Shown piece after piece: positions 53,401-61,478 of a DNA stretch of 64,000 nucleotides. Within the stretch, counting starts at the first letter, position 1; every line of letters starts with the position of its first letter. The stretch is from an uncultured Fibrobacterota bacterium (lineage in GTDB: Bacteria; Fibrobacterota; Fibrobacteria; Fibrobacterales; Fibrobacteraceae), in assembly GCA_903876665.1 (NCBI GenBank), contig CAIRAY010000130.1, positions 27,815 through 91,814 on the forward strand. Reading direction: 5' to 3'. The translations under genes and the position numbers were made by a program. The notes under the pieces were generated by a model that did no database searches, was not told the DNA's origin, and saw only the letters and a program-made list of their open reading frames with translations.

Positions 53401-54214
53401 AGTACTTTTGGGCTGCAGCATCGTATTCTGCCGTGTTGTAGAAGGATTCTGCAAGATGGTACATCGCAAGGGCGGCTTCTTTACCTGCCAAGGCGTCAAA
53501 CCCGGCAACCTTAGTGTAAGCATTGATCGCTTCTTTGAACTTGCGATTGGTGAAGAAGTATTCGCCAATACGAAGCCATGCTTTGCCGACCAATCCATCA
53601 TTGGGCCAATCTTCTACAAGCTTCATTCGAAGTTTATAGGCCTTTTCTTCTTCCATGGATGATTCGAGAACAGCTGCGGCCTGATAAAGGACATTGGGCA
53701 TCTTTGGATTCTTATTGTACTTCTTGATGAAGTCCATAAAATGTTCCAAAGACTTGTCATGATTGGGGCGCGGCGGCTCCCCTGGATTCTTGCACTTGGC
53801 GGGCTGGTTGTCGCGATCGGCACACCAAGCCATTTGCTCTTCATAGGCTGTCATCGCAGCCAAATTCTTCAAATCCTCCGATTTGAACGTAAAGGTACCC
53901 AAAGCACTCAGTGCATTCGCGCAACGTTCGTCCTGACGACCTTTGCAACGGTCAACCAGCTCTTGCCATTGGGCAATGTTTTTCTTGAGTTCTTCCTCGG
54001 ACAATCCACCTTCGCAAGCAGTTTTAACCTGTTGCTTCAGAAGATTGTAGGACCCTTTGCACTGCTCGTATTCAGGTGTGCCTTTCGACAATGCCTTGCA
54101 CTTGTCGAACAATTGTTTGGCTTCCGCTTCTTTATCCTTACAGACATTGTCGGCGGAGAAGCTCGCTCCAGCGAGCATCAGGATTACTGTGAGTGTTTTT
54201 AGCAAATGATTCAT
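50420..54214 (-). CDS. Very large periplasmic TPR-repeat protein
   Basis: A 1264-residue protein with a signal peptide (LLKTLTVILMLAGASFSADN) and a mature part made almost entirely of helical TPR-like pairs. Example motifs are AWLRIGEYFFTNRKFKEAIN, AMYHLAESFYNTAEYDAAAQ, KAVFEAAAAYENAKMYTAAA and GAAHAFQELKNQDKAAEQFK. The N-terminal 110 residues are Cys-containing coiled coil; the C-terminal 180 contain CVTGIKASAHYQIDNRWTQK and a Pro/Ala tail. The second of two adjacent ATGs is used because GAGAGA abuts the first. Such long periplasmic TPR proteins resemble AglT/GltE-type gliding components, but the assignment is inference. It lies between the barrel-TPR gene and exbB. Confidence 0.85.
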   Translation of the reverse strand: MNHLLKTLTVILMLAGASFSADNVCKDKEAEAKQLFDKCKALSKGTPEYEQCKGSYNLLKQQVKTACEGGLSEEELKKNIAQWQELVDRCKGRQDERCANALSALGTFTFKSEDLKNLAAMTAYEEQMAWCADRDNQPAKCKNPGEPPRPNHDKSLEHFMDFIKKYNKNPKMPNVLYQAAAVLESSMEEEKAYKLRMKLVEDWPNDGLVGKAWLRIGEYFFTNRKFKEAINAYTKVAGFDALAGKEAALAMYHLAESFYNTAEYDAAAQKYYEYIVGADQKKYPADLRQEAMDFMAASFSDMDDGVMKASSFLKDKKVAFKDSVYFRIGMKNKDHDRNEQAVESFKYLLDINPDYVDAPLADIAMVEIMITQQKYDDAQAQRLLVVKRYDKSSSWFRKNQQYPKSVASAEGAIRSAMLDIPTFHYVKATTLTKTGDIEGGKREYTNAVNAYNAFLKRYAAEPSWDEFKVHALLAQVYQEVKNYDAASKEFNWIDDADTSRYGRRPIGGTDQILKKEEAGYNAVLAADMGREMAIKNKAAGDTKKAYSLPETKTYFAQVDRYMKKWGKTKDAPTIAYNAAVVHYNAEQYSVAIAGLKQLRVDFPKHEFTLMISRMLAQSQLEANQLDDAQKEFEWLLDQYTKVKENKNDSLAKEINKSIAAVLYQKADLANKAGKYEVAAKLFLALVERYPLLDFSDKAVFEAAAAYENAKMYTAAAETFMLMPRKYAKSSLTTKAILRAATSYKKDKKPRDAARTFLFITDNFPTDSLAYSAIAWAAGVYDSAAISSKTAADSASFKKLAAQTYEIAYKRYPKQEKTPSLLYSACISYEEAKVAEEAIRCSRDLVREYPKSSYALDAAYSIPMAYVAVKKWDVAAEEFLNFAKMYQGDKEKLIAAYMGAAHAFQELKNQDKAAEQFKNVMSAYDKYGLQIKNADAAVPAEAAFFLADVEYAKLAPMVMKGKEKDKEKSLKDMMKQLGVTMSLYAKSAEYSSEKWTFKSTNQMGQLFVTIAAKIREQEITAKKDEEKFAERITIVQQLPSYYEQARPIFEKNIILAREQGFYNDAVVAAEEGYIEMFYQDCAVFFEVADAFHTAPVPDRKEIIAEYMNPEGDAMAQPDAEAAADEDLVAYKEELESKAKAAAEGGVPKCVTGIKASAHYQIDNRWTQKLFQLVRSADTTNEALAIKIQKFDPTTLFRDPTFFKSKGRLEQIAASKVMTPEEQLTTYRDILKEGKAANEKLKAELQELQSRLRSSSAPAPSPTPGN

Positions 54215-54276
54215 CATTCTCTCAATGGGTTCCCGTGAAGCAAGGTCAACTGAATACATGCAATGAACGAAAGGGA

Positions 54277-56484
54277 CTATTCCAGCTCGTCAAGCTTTGG
54301 AGTACTGGTGCTACCACTTCCGCCCAGCGTACCGACAGTAGCCAAAGTAAACTTGGCATCTTCGAGTACTCGCTTGCGGTTGGTTTCAAAACGGTCGCTC
54401 TGGATTACGCGCTGATTAAAGGACGCGAAGTCTTCGATGTTTTGGTTCGCCTTATCAAATGTGGGGCGCAATGCAGCACGCTTGCTTTCCACGCGAGGTG
54501 TTGGCAATTGACGGGCAAGATCCAAAGCCTTGGACTGAACGTCTTCAAATTCAGCTTGCATTCCTTCAAAAGCTTTGCGAGCAGAATCGCGACTTGCCTG
54601 GGAAATAACAGGACTCTCGGTCAGCCGTTCCGCATTCTTCAGCGAAGTGGTCGAATTTGGATAATCTTTTTGCATGTAGTAGCAATACCCTTCAACCAGG
54701 TACGCTTCGGCAAGCATAAAGGACTCTGGCATATTTTTGATAATCCATTGTGCATACTTTACGGCTTCCAGAGGCTTGTTGACCTTCAAGAAGGACCAAC
54801 CCAAGGCAAGCATGGCTTCGTCGTACACATAGGACTCTGGCTTAATTTGGCCATAGAGCGCAGCAGCCTCAGGCAGGTTTGGAGTTTCACCGGAGAAGAA
54901 GATATGACCAAGCTTTACTTTCGCTGCATCTTGAATGTCCTTTTCGGACTGGTTCGAGGTGTTCTGCGAAATGATATCCTTGAATGAAGCCTCAGCCTCT
55001 GGCCATTTGCTGGAACGGGAATAGGCAATGCCCATGGTGTAACGAGCGTAGAAGTAGTTGGCATTGCCAGGCAAGATTGGGCTAAGGAGATCAACAGCTT
55101 CCGCATAGAGGCCCTGTTCAAACTTGATCTGACCCGCAACATAGTCCGCATCAGCCTTCACATCGGTGTCGGCAAATTTCTGGGCGATATTCTGGAACTT
55201 GATCATGGCTTCGCCGAACTTATTGTCCTTGTAGTCCACGTTCATTAGCTGAAAGTGGTACTTGGCGCGTTGGTCCGACTGTGGGTACTTCTTAATGGCC
55301 TCTTCGTACACGGCGATAGCAGCCTTGTGCATGCGCATATTTTCAAAGGATTTGCCTTTGTAGAAAGCGGCTTGGTCCACAAGATGGAAAGCTGGATACT
55401 TGGTGATCACTTTTCCAAAGGCATAGGCAGCCTCAAGGAATTGACGGTTCAAGTACAGACGCATGGCGCGACGGTAATCATTTTCTGGTTCGATTTTCAA
55501 GCGGCGGTAACGGGCTTCACCAATGGATTCTTCACGGGTTGGACCGAAACGCGATGTAATCTTGGTGGACCAGATGAATCCACGGTTCTTCTTTTCGATG
55601 ATATCGTCATGGGACATTTCAAGATCAAGCTGGAGGTATTTGAAGAAGTTTACATCCTTCACATTCACGGACGCGCCAAGAACAGGATAGCCTTCCTTGG
55701 TAAAACGAAGCCGAACACCGAGCAACGGAGAGAGGTAATAAGTTGCTGTGAAGCTGTTTTCGATGTTCATTCCTGTGCCACCTTCTTCCGTCTTATGGAT
55801 AAAGTCGATGACACTCACCTCAGCCTTGACTTCGAGCATGCGATTGAGACCACGGTAGTACACAGACGCATTGATGTTGGAAGGAATCAAATAAGCATTT
55901 GGAGAAAACTGATGAACAAAGGTATAGCTTGAGGACTGATCCATGCTGATGGCGGGTGCCAAGGCATTTTGAATGGCAAGACCCACTTGAAGATGACCCA
56001 GCTTGGAATTATTGATGGGATTCCAGCTTGCGCCGACATCCAAGCCCGTAGTGAACTGTTTGTTGATGCCAAATTGATCAATCTGCAGAATGGCAAGATC
56101 CATACCGATTGCCAAGGCATGCATTGCGCGCCAAGCGTAACCGAGCATGACCGCATTTTCAATATACTGCTCGCCACCTTCGATCACCGCTCCGTTCTCA
56201 AAGATCGAGAAGCCAAAGGAGTGGTCGTAGTCGTATGGAACAGCAAGGGACAAGTATTCCTGGCCAGCCTCACCACTAATGGTGCGGAAGATTCCAAAGG
56301 AGACTTCGAGCTGATCGTGCTCGGCGATACCCGCCGGATTCACATACATCGAGGCGTTTTGGCCAAATTCACCGAACCAGTCATTTTGCTGGTACTTGTG
56401 AGGACTATAGGTAGGTTCCGCAACCACGAAAGTGGATAAGCAAAGCCCGAAAGTAATCGATTTGATGAGGGTACCGAAATTCAC
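54277..56484 (-). CDS. PorV-like barrel fused to TPR repeats
   Basis: A 735-residue protein with a signal peptide (LIKSITFGLCLSTFVVA). Residues about 25-315 look like an outer-membrane barrel of the PorV/UPF0164 type: GEFGQNASMYVNPAGIAEHD, then many aromatic beta strands. Residues about 340-640 are TPR repeats (KAAIAVYEEAIKKYPQSDQR, DEAMLALGWSFLKVNKPLEA, AEAYLVEGYCYYMQKDYPNS). The end is a Glu/Arg-rich helix and a Ser/Thr tail. The GTG start follows AGGGAGA by six bases. The combination of barrel and TPR in one chain is unusual. It lies 14 bases after the OmpA gene and 62 before the larger TPR gene. Confidence 0.8.
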   Translation of the reverse strand: MNFGTLIKSITFGLCLSTFVVAEPTYSPHKYQQNDWFGEFGQNASMYVNPAGIAEHDQLEVSFGIFRTISGEAGQEYLSLAVPYDYDHSFGFSIFENGAVIEGGEQYIENAVMLGYAWRAMHALAIGMDLAILQIDQFGINKQFTTGLDVGASWNPINNSKLGHLQVGLAIQNALAPAISMDQSSSYTFVHQFSPNAYLIPSNINASVYYRGLNRMLEVKAEVSVIDFIHKTEEGGTGMNIENSFTATYYLSPLLGVRLRFTKEGYPVLGASVNVKDVNFFKYLQLDLEMSHDDIIEKKNRGFIWSTKITSRFGPTREESIGEARYRRLKIEPENDYRRAMRLYLNRQFLEAAYAFGKVITKYPAFHLVDQAAFYKGKSFENMRMHKAAIAVYEEAIKKYPQSDQRAKYHFQLMNVDYKDNKFGEAMIKFQNIAQKFADTDVKADADYVAGQIKFEQGLYAEAVDLLSPILPGNANYFYARYTMGIAYSRSSKWPEAEASFKDIISQNTSNQSEKDIQDAAKVKLGHIFFSGETPNLPEAAALYGQIKPESYVYDEAMLALGWSFLKVNKPLEAVKYAQWIIKNMPESFMLAEAYLVEGYCYYMQKDYPNSTTSLKNAERLTESPVISQASRDSARKAFEGMQAEFEDVQSKALDLARQLPTPRVESKRAALRPTFDKANQNIEDFASFNQRVIQSDRFETNRKRVLEDAKFTLATVGTLGGSGSTSTPKLDELE

Positions 56485-56498
56485 CGATAGTCTCCCTG

Positions 56499-57986
56499 TT
56501 AATTCTGACGAATAAATTCAATTCTTCTGTTCTTCGCGCGACCCTCAGGGGTCTTGTTTGACGCGATTGGCACAATCTGTCCCTTGCCTTCAGTGGACAA
56601 GCGATCAGAAGCCACACCCTTTGAAACCAAGTAATCTTTCACAGCATCTGCACGCTGCTTGGAGAGTTCCTGATTCTTAACCTTGGCACCTTGGTCATCG
56701 GTATGACCAATGATCTTGAACTTGGAATCAGGGAAGGCCACGAGCTGGTCAGCCACATTGTTCAGCATGACAAGAGATTCTTCTTTGACCTTTGCGCTTC
56801 CACTTTCAAATTCGACTCCTTCAAGCAAGAATGTCTTGGGAGGATCGACAGGAACCACATCGGGGCAACCGTCATCATCTTTGAATCCATTCATGGTCTC
56901 GGACTTGTCTGGGCACTTGTCAAGATCATCCTTGAGGCCGTCATTGTCATTATCAAAATCGGGGCAGCCGTCACCATCTTGGAAGCCGTCTTTATCTTCG
57001 CGGTCGGCAGGGCACTTGTCTTCGGCATCTGCAACGCCGTCAGCATCATTGTCAAGATCGGCACAGCCATCTTCGTCTTCAAAGCTGTCAAAATCCTCTG
57101 CAACATCGGGGCAAGCATCTTCGGAATCAGCAAGGCCATCGCCATCGGAGTCACCATCCACAGATGCCTTTTCTTCTTTTTCGAGAAGGCCAATGTCCAA
57201 TTTTCCTTTACCGCGCTTGATCATTGGCGAGCGGGAGGATACAAAGAAGTTTGGCTTGGAGAGGGATGGGTTGATGAATTTTGGATCCAGAGAAATATTG
57301 GTGCGATTCACCTTGATAAAGCGATTGAACGGGTAGTAGTTCTTGAAGATGTTGTTGAATTCCACCTTGGTCTGACCTGCGGCAGGGTCCGCAAAGATTC
57401 CGTAGTAATGGTTTTCCATGAAGATATTGTTGCGTGCGACGATGTTGGATGGTCCCATCAGGGTGAGGCCCGAATAACCATTGCGCATCACGACATTCTG
57501 CTCAATCTTGGTGTCTAAGGACTTTGCGCCCCAGGTCAAAATTCCGGACCAGCGATTGCCATAGATCACATTGTTGCGGACATCAGGGAGCGAGATGAAG
57601 GCGCCCAAGCCCGTTGCGTGATTGTCAAGAATCCATGTGTGGTGAATGGAGGGGGCGGCGTTCTCGCAGAGAACTCCCTCAATTCCGTTACGGATGGTGA
57701 CATGGGAGATTTCGGCTCCGGATGTACCCATGACGGTAGGACCCCGCCTTCCACCATCGATGATGGTCGTGATTGGATCTTCGCCCTTTACGACAACGCC
57801 CATCACAAGGGTGATGTTTTCGTCGTAAACTCCTCGTTTCACAAAAATGGTGTCACCAGCATCGGCATTGCCCAATGCGTCCCCAATTTTTTTGAACTCG
57901 CCAGGGACATTGATTGTCTTGGCGGCCACATGTTCCGTGAGCAACAAAGCCCCGGCTAGTATGAAGATCAGCTTTTTCGAGATCAT
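56499..57986 (-). CDS. Beta-helix / thrombospondin type 3 / OmpA outer-membrane protein
   Basis: A 495-residue envelope protein in four parts. Signal peptide 1-22; right-handed parallel beta-helix about 24-268 (NosD/pectate-lyase-like, with DTIFVKRGVYDENITLV, NNVIYGNRWSGILTW, NNIFMENHYYGIFAD); Asp-rich thrombospondin type 3 repeats about 276-376 (SDGDGLADSEDACPD and three similar calcium-binding units); and an OmpA-like peptidoglycan-binding domain about 387-495 (IIGHTDDQGAKVKNQELSKQ with Asp429 and Arg444, then KNRRIEF). ATG 57986 is chosen for the signal peptide. It is the first gene of the cluster ending at the ExbB operon and could anchor the machine to the wall. Confidence 0.92.
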   Translation of the reverse strand: MISKKLIFILAGALLLTEHVAAKTINVPGEFKKIGDALGNADAGDTIFVKRGVYDENITLVMGVVVKGEDPITTIIDGGRRGPTVMGTSGAEISHVTIRNGIEGVLCENAAPSIHHTWILDNHATGLGAFISLPDVRNNVIYGNRWSGILTWGAKSLDTKIEQNVVMRNGYSGLTLMGPSNIVARNNIFMENHYYGIFADPAAGQTKVEFNNIFKNYYPFNRFIKVNRTNISLDPKFINPSLSKPNFFVSSRSPMIKRGKGKLDIGLLEKEEKASVDGDSDGDGLADSEDACPDVAEDFDSFEDEDGCADLDNDADGVADAEDKCPADREDKDGFQDGDGCPDFDNDNDGLKDDLDKCPDKSETMNGFKDDDGCPDVVPVDPPKTFLLEGVEFESGSAKVKEESLVMLNNVADQLVAFPDSKFKIIGHTDDQGAKVKNQELSKQRADAVKDYLVSKGVASDRLSTEGKGQIVPIASNKTPEGRAKNRRIEFIRQN

Positions 57987-58123
57987 AGGATTCCAAATCT
58001 CCACATGGTTACCCACAGAAAAATATAACGGGAATATATCTTCAAAAAACTCATTAGTCAAACATTTTCAAAACTTATTCGAGCCCATTGCGGATGAGCG
58101 GGAATAAGCTGAGTTTGCTTGGC

Positions 58124-58312
58124 TCAAGTTTGTTCCGGGGCTTCTTCTTTTTTTTCTTCTTGGATGTGCACCCGCACATCCTGGCAGAGACGCTTTATGT
58201 TTTGCAACACTTTGCGCGCCCTTGTTCCTGCGGACTTGTTTCCACGCTCGAATTTTTCGTATTCGCGCTTCAAGCTTTCGACTTCTTGTTCCAGACTCTG
58301 GATCAGATTCAT
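58124..58312 (-). CDS. Histone H1-like (Hc1 family) small protein
   Basis: A 62-residue basic and acidic helical protein starting NLIQSLEQEVESLKREYEKF and containing GNKSAGTRARKVLQNIKRLC. The GN-K-AGTR-RK pattern is the signature of bacterial histone H1-like (Hc1) proteins of Chlamydia and Bacteroidota. It would bind DNA without sequence specificity. A strong ribosome-binding site (GGGAGG, 5 bases before the ATG) decides the start. The reading frame extends upstream, but that is not supported. It lies 96 bases downstream of the lipoprotein gene at 58408 and before the OmpA gene. Confidence 0.82.
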   Translation of the reverse strand: MNLIQSLEQEVESLKREYEKFERGNKSAGTRARKVLQNIKRLCQDVRVHIQEEKKEEAPEQT

Positions 58313-58407
58313 GGATCCTCCCAAAAAAAATGCGTTTTTGGGAAAATAAACACAAATTGGGGATATAAGCACGGTTGTAAAAAGAAATTTACACCAAATG
58401 GAAAATA

Positions 58408-59226
58408 TCACTCGGTCTTGATGGTTCGCCGTGCCTCTTTCCAGAGGCTAACTAGCGTGGTTTGGTCCCTGCGCCCCCAGACCGCCAGAAGGATTCCATC
58501 AACTCTTCCAACGATGACCCTTGTTCTCCCTTGAATGAACTCCGTCCACTCATCCCCGGATGTGGCCGGCTTGGTGCCTTGAAGGGCTAGCTCCTGATAG
58601 AAGCCCGCAAAATCAGACTCATCCAAAGCCTTGAGACTTCTTGCGGCACTCCAAGGCCCGACCTGGTCCTGATAACGCTGACAGAGCATGGAATTTGGCA
58701 GGTTGACACCCAAGAATACCCCCTTTTGAACTGAAGCACCGGAAGGGGAGCGCGCCCGAAGAGGCAAGGTCAAAAAGGCTGCCGGGAGGGTTCCCCCCGT
58801 TTCGGGAAAGGAACCCACCAGGGAATCCATCGCACCCTGCTCGGGGAGACGATGGGGGGAGCTACGAAAAAGAAAGATCCAGCGACCACTCCAAATGGAT
58901 TGCTCCACGACTTGCCCAATGATTCTTGGCATCCGTTCGGGTCCGAGACCCCGATTCAGCCAACTGGCGTAGGCGACAACTGGATCCGCATACTCCTCAA
59001 TGTTTATCCATAATGAATCGTCGGGGGACAAGGCATAGGAAAGCGTTGCGCGGGCCTTTGCCGATGGCTCCGCAGAACCTTGTGGGACCGAACCCAATGC
59101 GACCGTAGAAGGCCGTATTCCGGCATAGGTGACTAAGCGCAGCTGAACGCCCACCAAGGTCCCATCTGGATTTCCACAGGCCACCAGAAAAAGCAAAATC
59201 AAACCGGAAAATATTCCTTTCCTCAT
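58408..59226 (-). CDS. Hypothetical lipoprotein
   Basis: A 272-residue protein with a lipobox (GIFSGLILLFLVACGNP). The mature part has an SSPHRLPEQGAMDSLV segment and the C-terminal GRVDGILLAVWGRRDQTTLV, but no family is recognised; the layout resembles the DUF6599-like lipoproteins that estimate transport or redox state. The ATG at 59226 overlaps the stop of the Cys-rich protein gene as ATGA, which decides this start over a longer frame. Translational coupling suggests joint function of the two. Confidence 0.7.
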   Translation of the reverse strand: MRKGIFSGLILLFLVACGNPDGTLVGVQLRLVTYAGIRPSTVALGSVPQGSAEPSAKARATLSYALSPDDSLWINIEEYADPVVAYASWLNRGLGPERMPRIIGQVVEQSIWSGRWIFLFRSSPHRLPEQGAMDSLVGSFPETGGTLPAAFLTLPLRARSPSGASVQKGVFLGVNLPNSMLCQRYQDQVGPWSAARSLKALDESDFAGFYQELALQGTKPATSGDEWTEFIQGRTRVIVGRVDGILLAVWGRRDQTTLVSLWKEARRTIKTE

Positions 59227-60065
59227 ACTTGACGACCTGGACATTGCCCAATAATGGGGCTCATTGTCCCCAGGGGGCATTCTCCGCAACCACCCAAAGC
59301 CATGCGGCAGAGGCGATCACAACCGGATGGTTCCAAAAAAAAGGATAGTCCATAGGAAACCTTGGCAACTTGTCCAGGAAAAATGCCCGAAAACATCTTT
59401 TGAAAATATTGAAACTTTTCCACTTCCGAGTGGGTTTCCATCCATACTTTGGGATCTGGTCCAAATATTTTTAGCCAGCGCCTTGCTCCTGGGGCGATTG
59501 GCCAGGGCCAGGGGTTCCCGGAGGCAAGGGGGACTGGGCGAATGGGCAGAGCCAACCCTCGCGGATTTTCATCGCGCAAACGGGCAAGCAGAGAGACAAC
59601 CTTGGGCCTCACCACACTGGATTTTCCCATAAAATATAGGGTAGAAAGGGACTTCCAAGCCTGAGCCATGTCCATCGATGGTAAGGCCAAATGGACTTCC
59701 TGACCCAGTTTCCTTTTCCAATGGCCGATGCTTGTCAGAATCCCCAGTACATGGGCCATCATCGGCCAATCGCGGGTCCAACCCAAGGCCAGCACCGCTT
59801 TGTTTACCCTGGCTTCCCGTGGGGCCGGCAGGTTGAAACACTCAAGCCCAGGAAACTCCCCCCGCAGGGCACAGACAACTTGGGCTACTCCCGCCAAAGG
59901 AATGGACTGGTGCAAAGCGACTCCCGCAATAGCCCAAAGAACCCTTTCTTCTTGATCTTGAATGTCGCTGATTAGCATAGAAAGCGGGTCGGGCTTGGAG
60001 GCGAGGATCTCGCAAAATTCCCTTGTGGCCCGGATCCGCTCCGGGTTCTTCTTTAAAAAGCCCAT
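59223..60065 (-). CDS. Unknown protein with C-terminal cysteine cluster
   Basis: A 280-residue protein without signal peptide. The N-terminal two thirds are helical (REFCEILASKPDPLSMLISD, WAIAGVALHQSIPLAGVAQV), with a Trp/Pro-rich middle (SGNPWPWPIAPGARRWLKIF). The end reads SGCDRLCRMALGGCGECPLG and then one more Cys, i.e. C-x3-C-x6-C-x2-C-x11-C. The C-x6-C-x2-C part resembles the Fe-S loop of Nth/MutY-type DNA glycosylases, although the fourth spacing differs. Whether it holds an iron-sulfur cluster or zinc is unknown. It follows psd after ten bases and is coupled to the lipoprotein gene. Confidence 0.7.
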   Translation of the reverse strand: MGFLKKNPERIRATREFCEILASKPDPLSMLISDIQDQEERVLWAIAGVALHQSIPLAGVAQVVCALRGEFPGLECFNLPAPREARVNKAVLALGWTRDWPMMAHVLGILTSIGHWKRKLGQEVHLALPSMDMAQAWKSLSTLYFMGKSSVVRPKVVSLLARLRDENPRGLALPIRPVPLASGNPWPWPIAPGARRWLKIFGPDPKVWMETHSEVEKFQYFQKMFSGIFPGQVAKVSYGLSFFLEPSGCDRLCRMALGGCGECPLGTMSPIIGQCPGRQV

Positions 60066-60075
60066 TGGGGATGCC

Positions 60076-60930
60076 CTAAATCAGCGACTGTCCAAGTCGG
60101 ACGTTTTGCCCAATCAAATTCCGGAACAAGTCGGGATGCCTCGCGCGGATTTCTTTCGAACATACCAGCACAACCGTGGAACCCAACTCGAAGGCGCCAA
60201 GCGGAGAGCCCTTTTGCAGGTGAATGGGGTGTGATGGCCGCCAAGTGCAGAGAGGATCGCTTCGCGAAGGAACCTTGCTTGAATTTGTCAATATCGCATC
60301 GGTGTAGGCCAGGGATATCCGTCCGACATTGGTGGCTCCGACCTTTACCACGAGGACTTCGCCGCCCAAGTCAGCAAGAATATGGCTTGTCACTCGCTCA
60401 TTTACGCAAAACAACTCATCGATTTGCTCCACGCTGTTTCGATTTACCGGCCAAAGGGTTCCTGGACAGTACAGAGCGGATTCGAGCGCGCCAGCAATGG
60501 GAGAATGAATTCGGTGGTAATTGAAAGGAGCCAGATAAATCACCGCGAAAATGCCTCCACGGAAGCGTTCGGCCAGCTCGGAATTGCGAATAAGCCGATC
60601 CAGGGTGTACTCTCTCTGCTTCGCCTGGATCATGCCCAAATTTGGCTGGTCCAATGTCCCCCACTGGGAAAGCTTGCCATCCACCGGGCTTGTCAGTTCC
60701 TCGCTCGCCATCGGCCGGGCACCCGCACGAAGCTCACGAATGAATAGCTCATGGACATTCCGGTATTCAGCCTGGGGTTTGGCGGCATCGCTCATGTCAA
60801 TTTGGAACTGGCGCACAAACCAATCCCGGAATGCCGCGGAAAAAATCGGAACCCGCGCCCTGGCAACCACTCCAAAGGCTTGACTGATTGCATTGCGGGG
60901 GAGGAGGCGTAAAATAGGAATCCAATTCAT
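60076..60930 (-). CDS. psd: Phosphatidylserine decarboxylase proenzyme
   Basis: Makes phosphatidylethanolamine from phosphatidylserine at the inner membrane. The 284 residues fit the Psd family: NVHELFIRELRAGARPM, SPVDGKLSQWG with Asp85, FNYHRIHSPIAGALE with His141, and the self-cleavage site LGST with Gly250-Ser251, whose Ser becomes the pyruvoyl group. The upstream phosphatidylserine synthase is not in the window. It is the first gene of a minus-strand run ending in the lipoprotein gene at 58408. Confidence 0.94.
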   Translation of the reverse strand: MNWIPILRLLPRNAISQAFGVVARARVPIFSAAFRDWFVRQFQIDMSDAAKPQAEYRNVHELFIRELRAGARPMASEELTSPVDGKLSQWGTLDQPNLGMIQAKQREYTLDRLIRNSELAERFRGGIFAVIYLAPFNYHRIHSPIAGALESALYCPGTLWPVNRNSVEQIDELFCVNERVTSHILADLGGEVLVVKVGATNVGRISLAYTDAILTNSSKVPSRSDPLCTWRPSHPIHLQKGSPLGAFELGSTVVLVCSKEIRARHPDLFRNLIGQNVRLGQSLI

Positions 60931-60984
60931 GGTGGGAATTTAAAAAGAAAGGAGCTGAAGAAGGGTGCGCTTTTGCCCGGACCC

Positions 60985-61022
60985 ACACAAAAAGCAAAAC
61001 CGAGTAGTGTGACTACTCGGTT
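60985..61022 (-). terminator. Rho-independent terminator after tRNA-Leu
   Basis: AACCGAGTAGT (60998-61008) is the exact complement of ACTACTCGGTT (61012-61022) around a three-base loop. On the minus strand it is followed by TTGCTTTTTG. It lies four bases after the tRNA end and before the psd gene. Confidence 0.92.
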
Positions 61023-61025
61023 TAA

Positions 61026-61108
61026 TGCGGATGCGCGGACTTGAACCGCGATGCCATTGCTGGCGCTAGCACCTCAAGCTAGTGTGTCTACCATTCCACC
61101 ACATCCGC
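61026..61108 (-). tRNA. tRNA-Leu (anticodon GAG)
   Basis: An 83-base cloverleaf with acceptor stem GCGGATG/CATCCGC, D loop region TGGAATGGTAGACAC, anticodon stem CTAGC/GCTAG with loop TTGAGGT (anticodon GAG), a variable arm typical of class II tRNALeu and T arm GCGGTTCAAGTCCGC. The discriminator base is A. The 3' CCA is not encoded (TTAAACC follows), so a CCA-adding enzyme is needed. It lies 11 bases from the secG end. Confidence 0.96.
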
Positions 61109-61118
61109 GTGGGGCAAA

Positions 61119-61469
61119 TCAGGGCGTTGGTTTTTGCGTTTCGGGAGCACCCTGAAGATCAGAGATTCCCTTAGGCAAAACCGCACCAAGACCTGTTGAT
61201 TCCCTTTTGAGCTCTGTACCTTGAACAGTGGACTCATGCTGAGTCGCAAGCACGCTCAAGAGCAGAACGCAACCCATGAGCGCCAAGGCAACCCAACGGG
61301 TAAGCTTTTGCACGAAAGTTGCCGCGCCTGTTCCGGAAAAAGTTTGACTTGCACCACCTGTGAGCCCGGCCAAGCCGCCCATCTTGTCATTCTGAAGAAG
61401 GACAAGAAAAACCAGCGTGACGCACAGGAACACGTGTACAGCGATTAAAATCCAGAACAGAACGGACAT
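61119..61469 (-). CDS. secG: SecG translocon subunit
   Basis: Small subunit of the SecYEG protein-export channel. The 116 residues have two membrane helices (LFWILIAVHVFLCVTLVFLV, then LTRWVALALMGCVLLLSVLA) and the family motif LLQNDKMGGLAGLTGGASQT with SGTGAATFVQKLT. It lies nine bases after tpiA, with which it forms an operon, and is followed by the tRNA-Leu gene. Confidence 0.92.
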   Translation of the reverse strand: MSVLFWILIAVHVFLCVTLVFLVLLQNDKMGGLAGLTGGASQTFSGTGAATFVQKLTRWVALALMGCVLLLSVLATQHESTVQGTELKRESTGLGAVLPKGISDLQGAPETQKPTP

Positions 61470-61478
61470 CTACATTCC

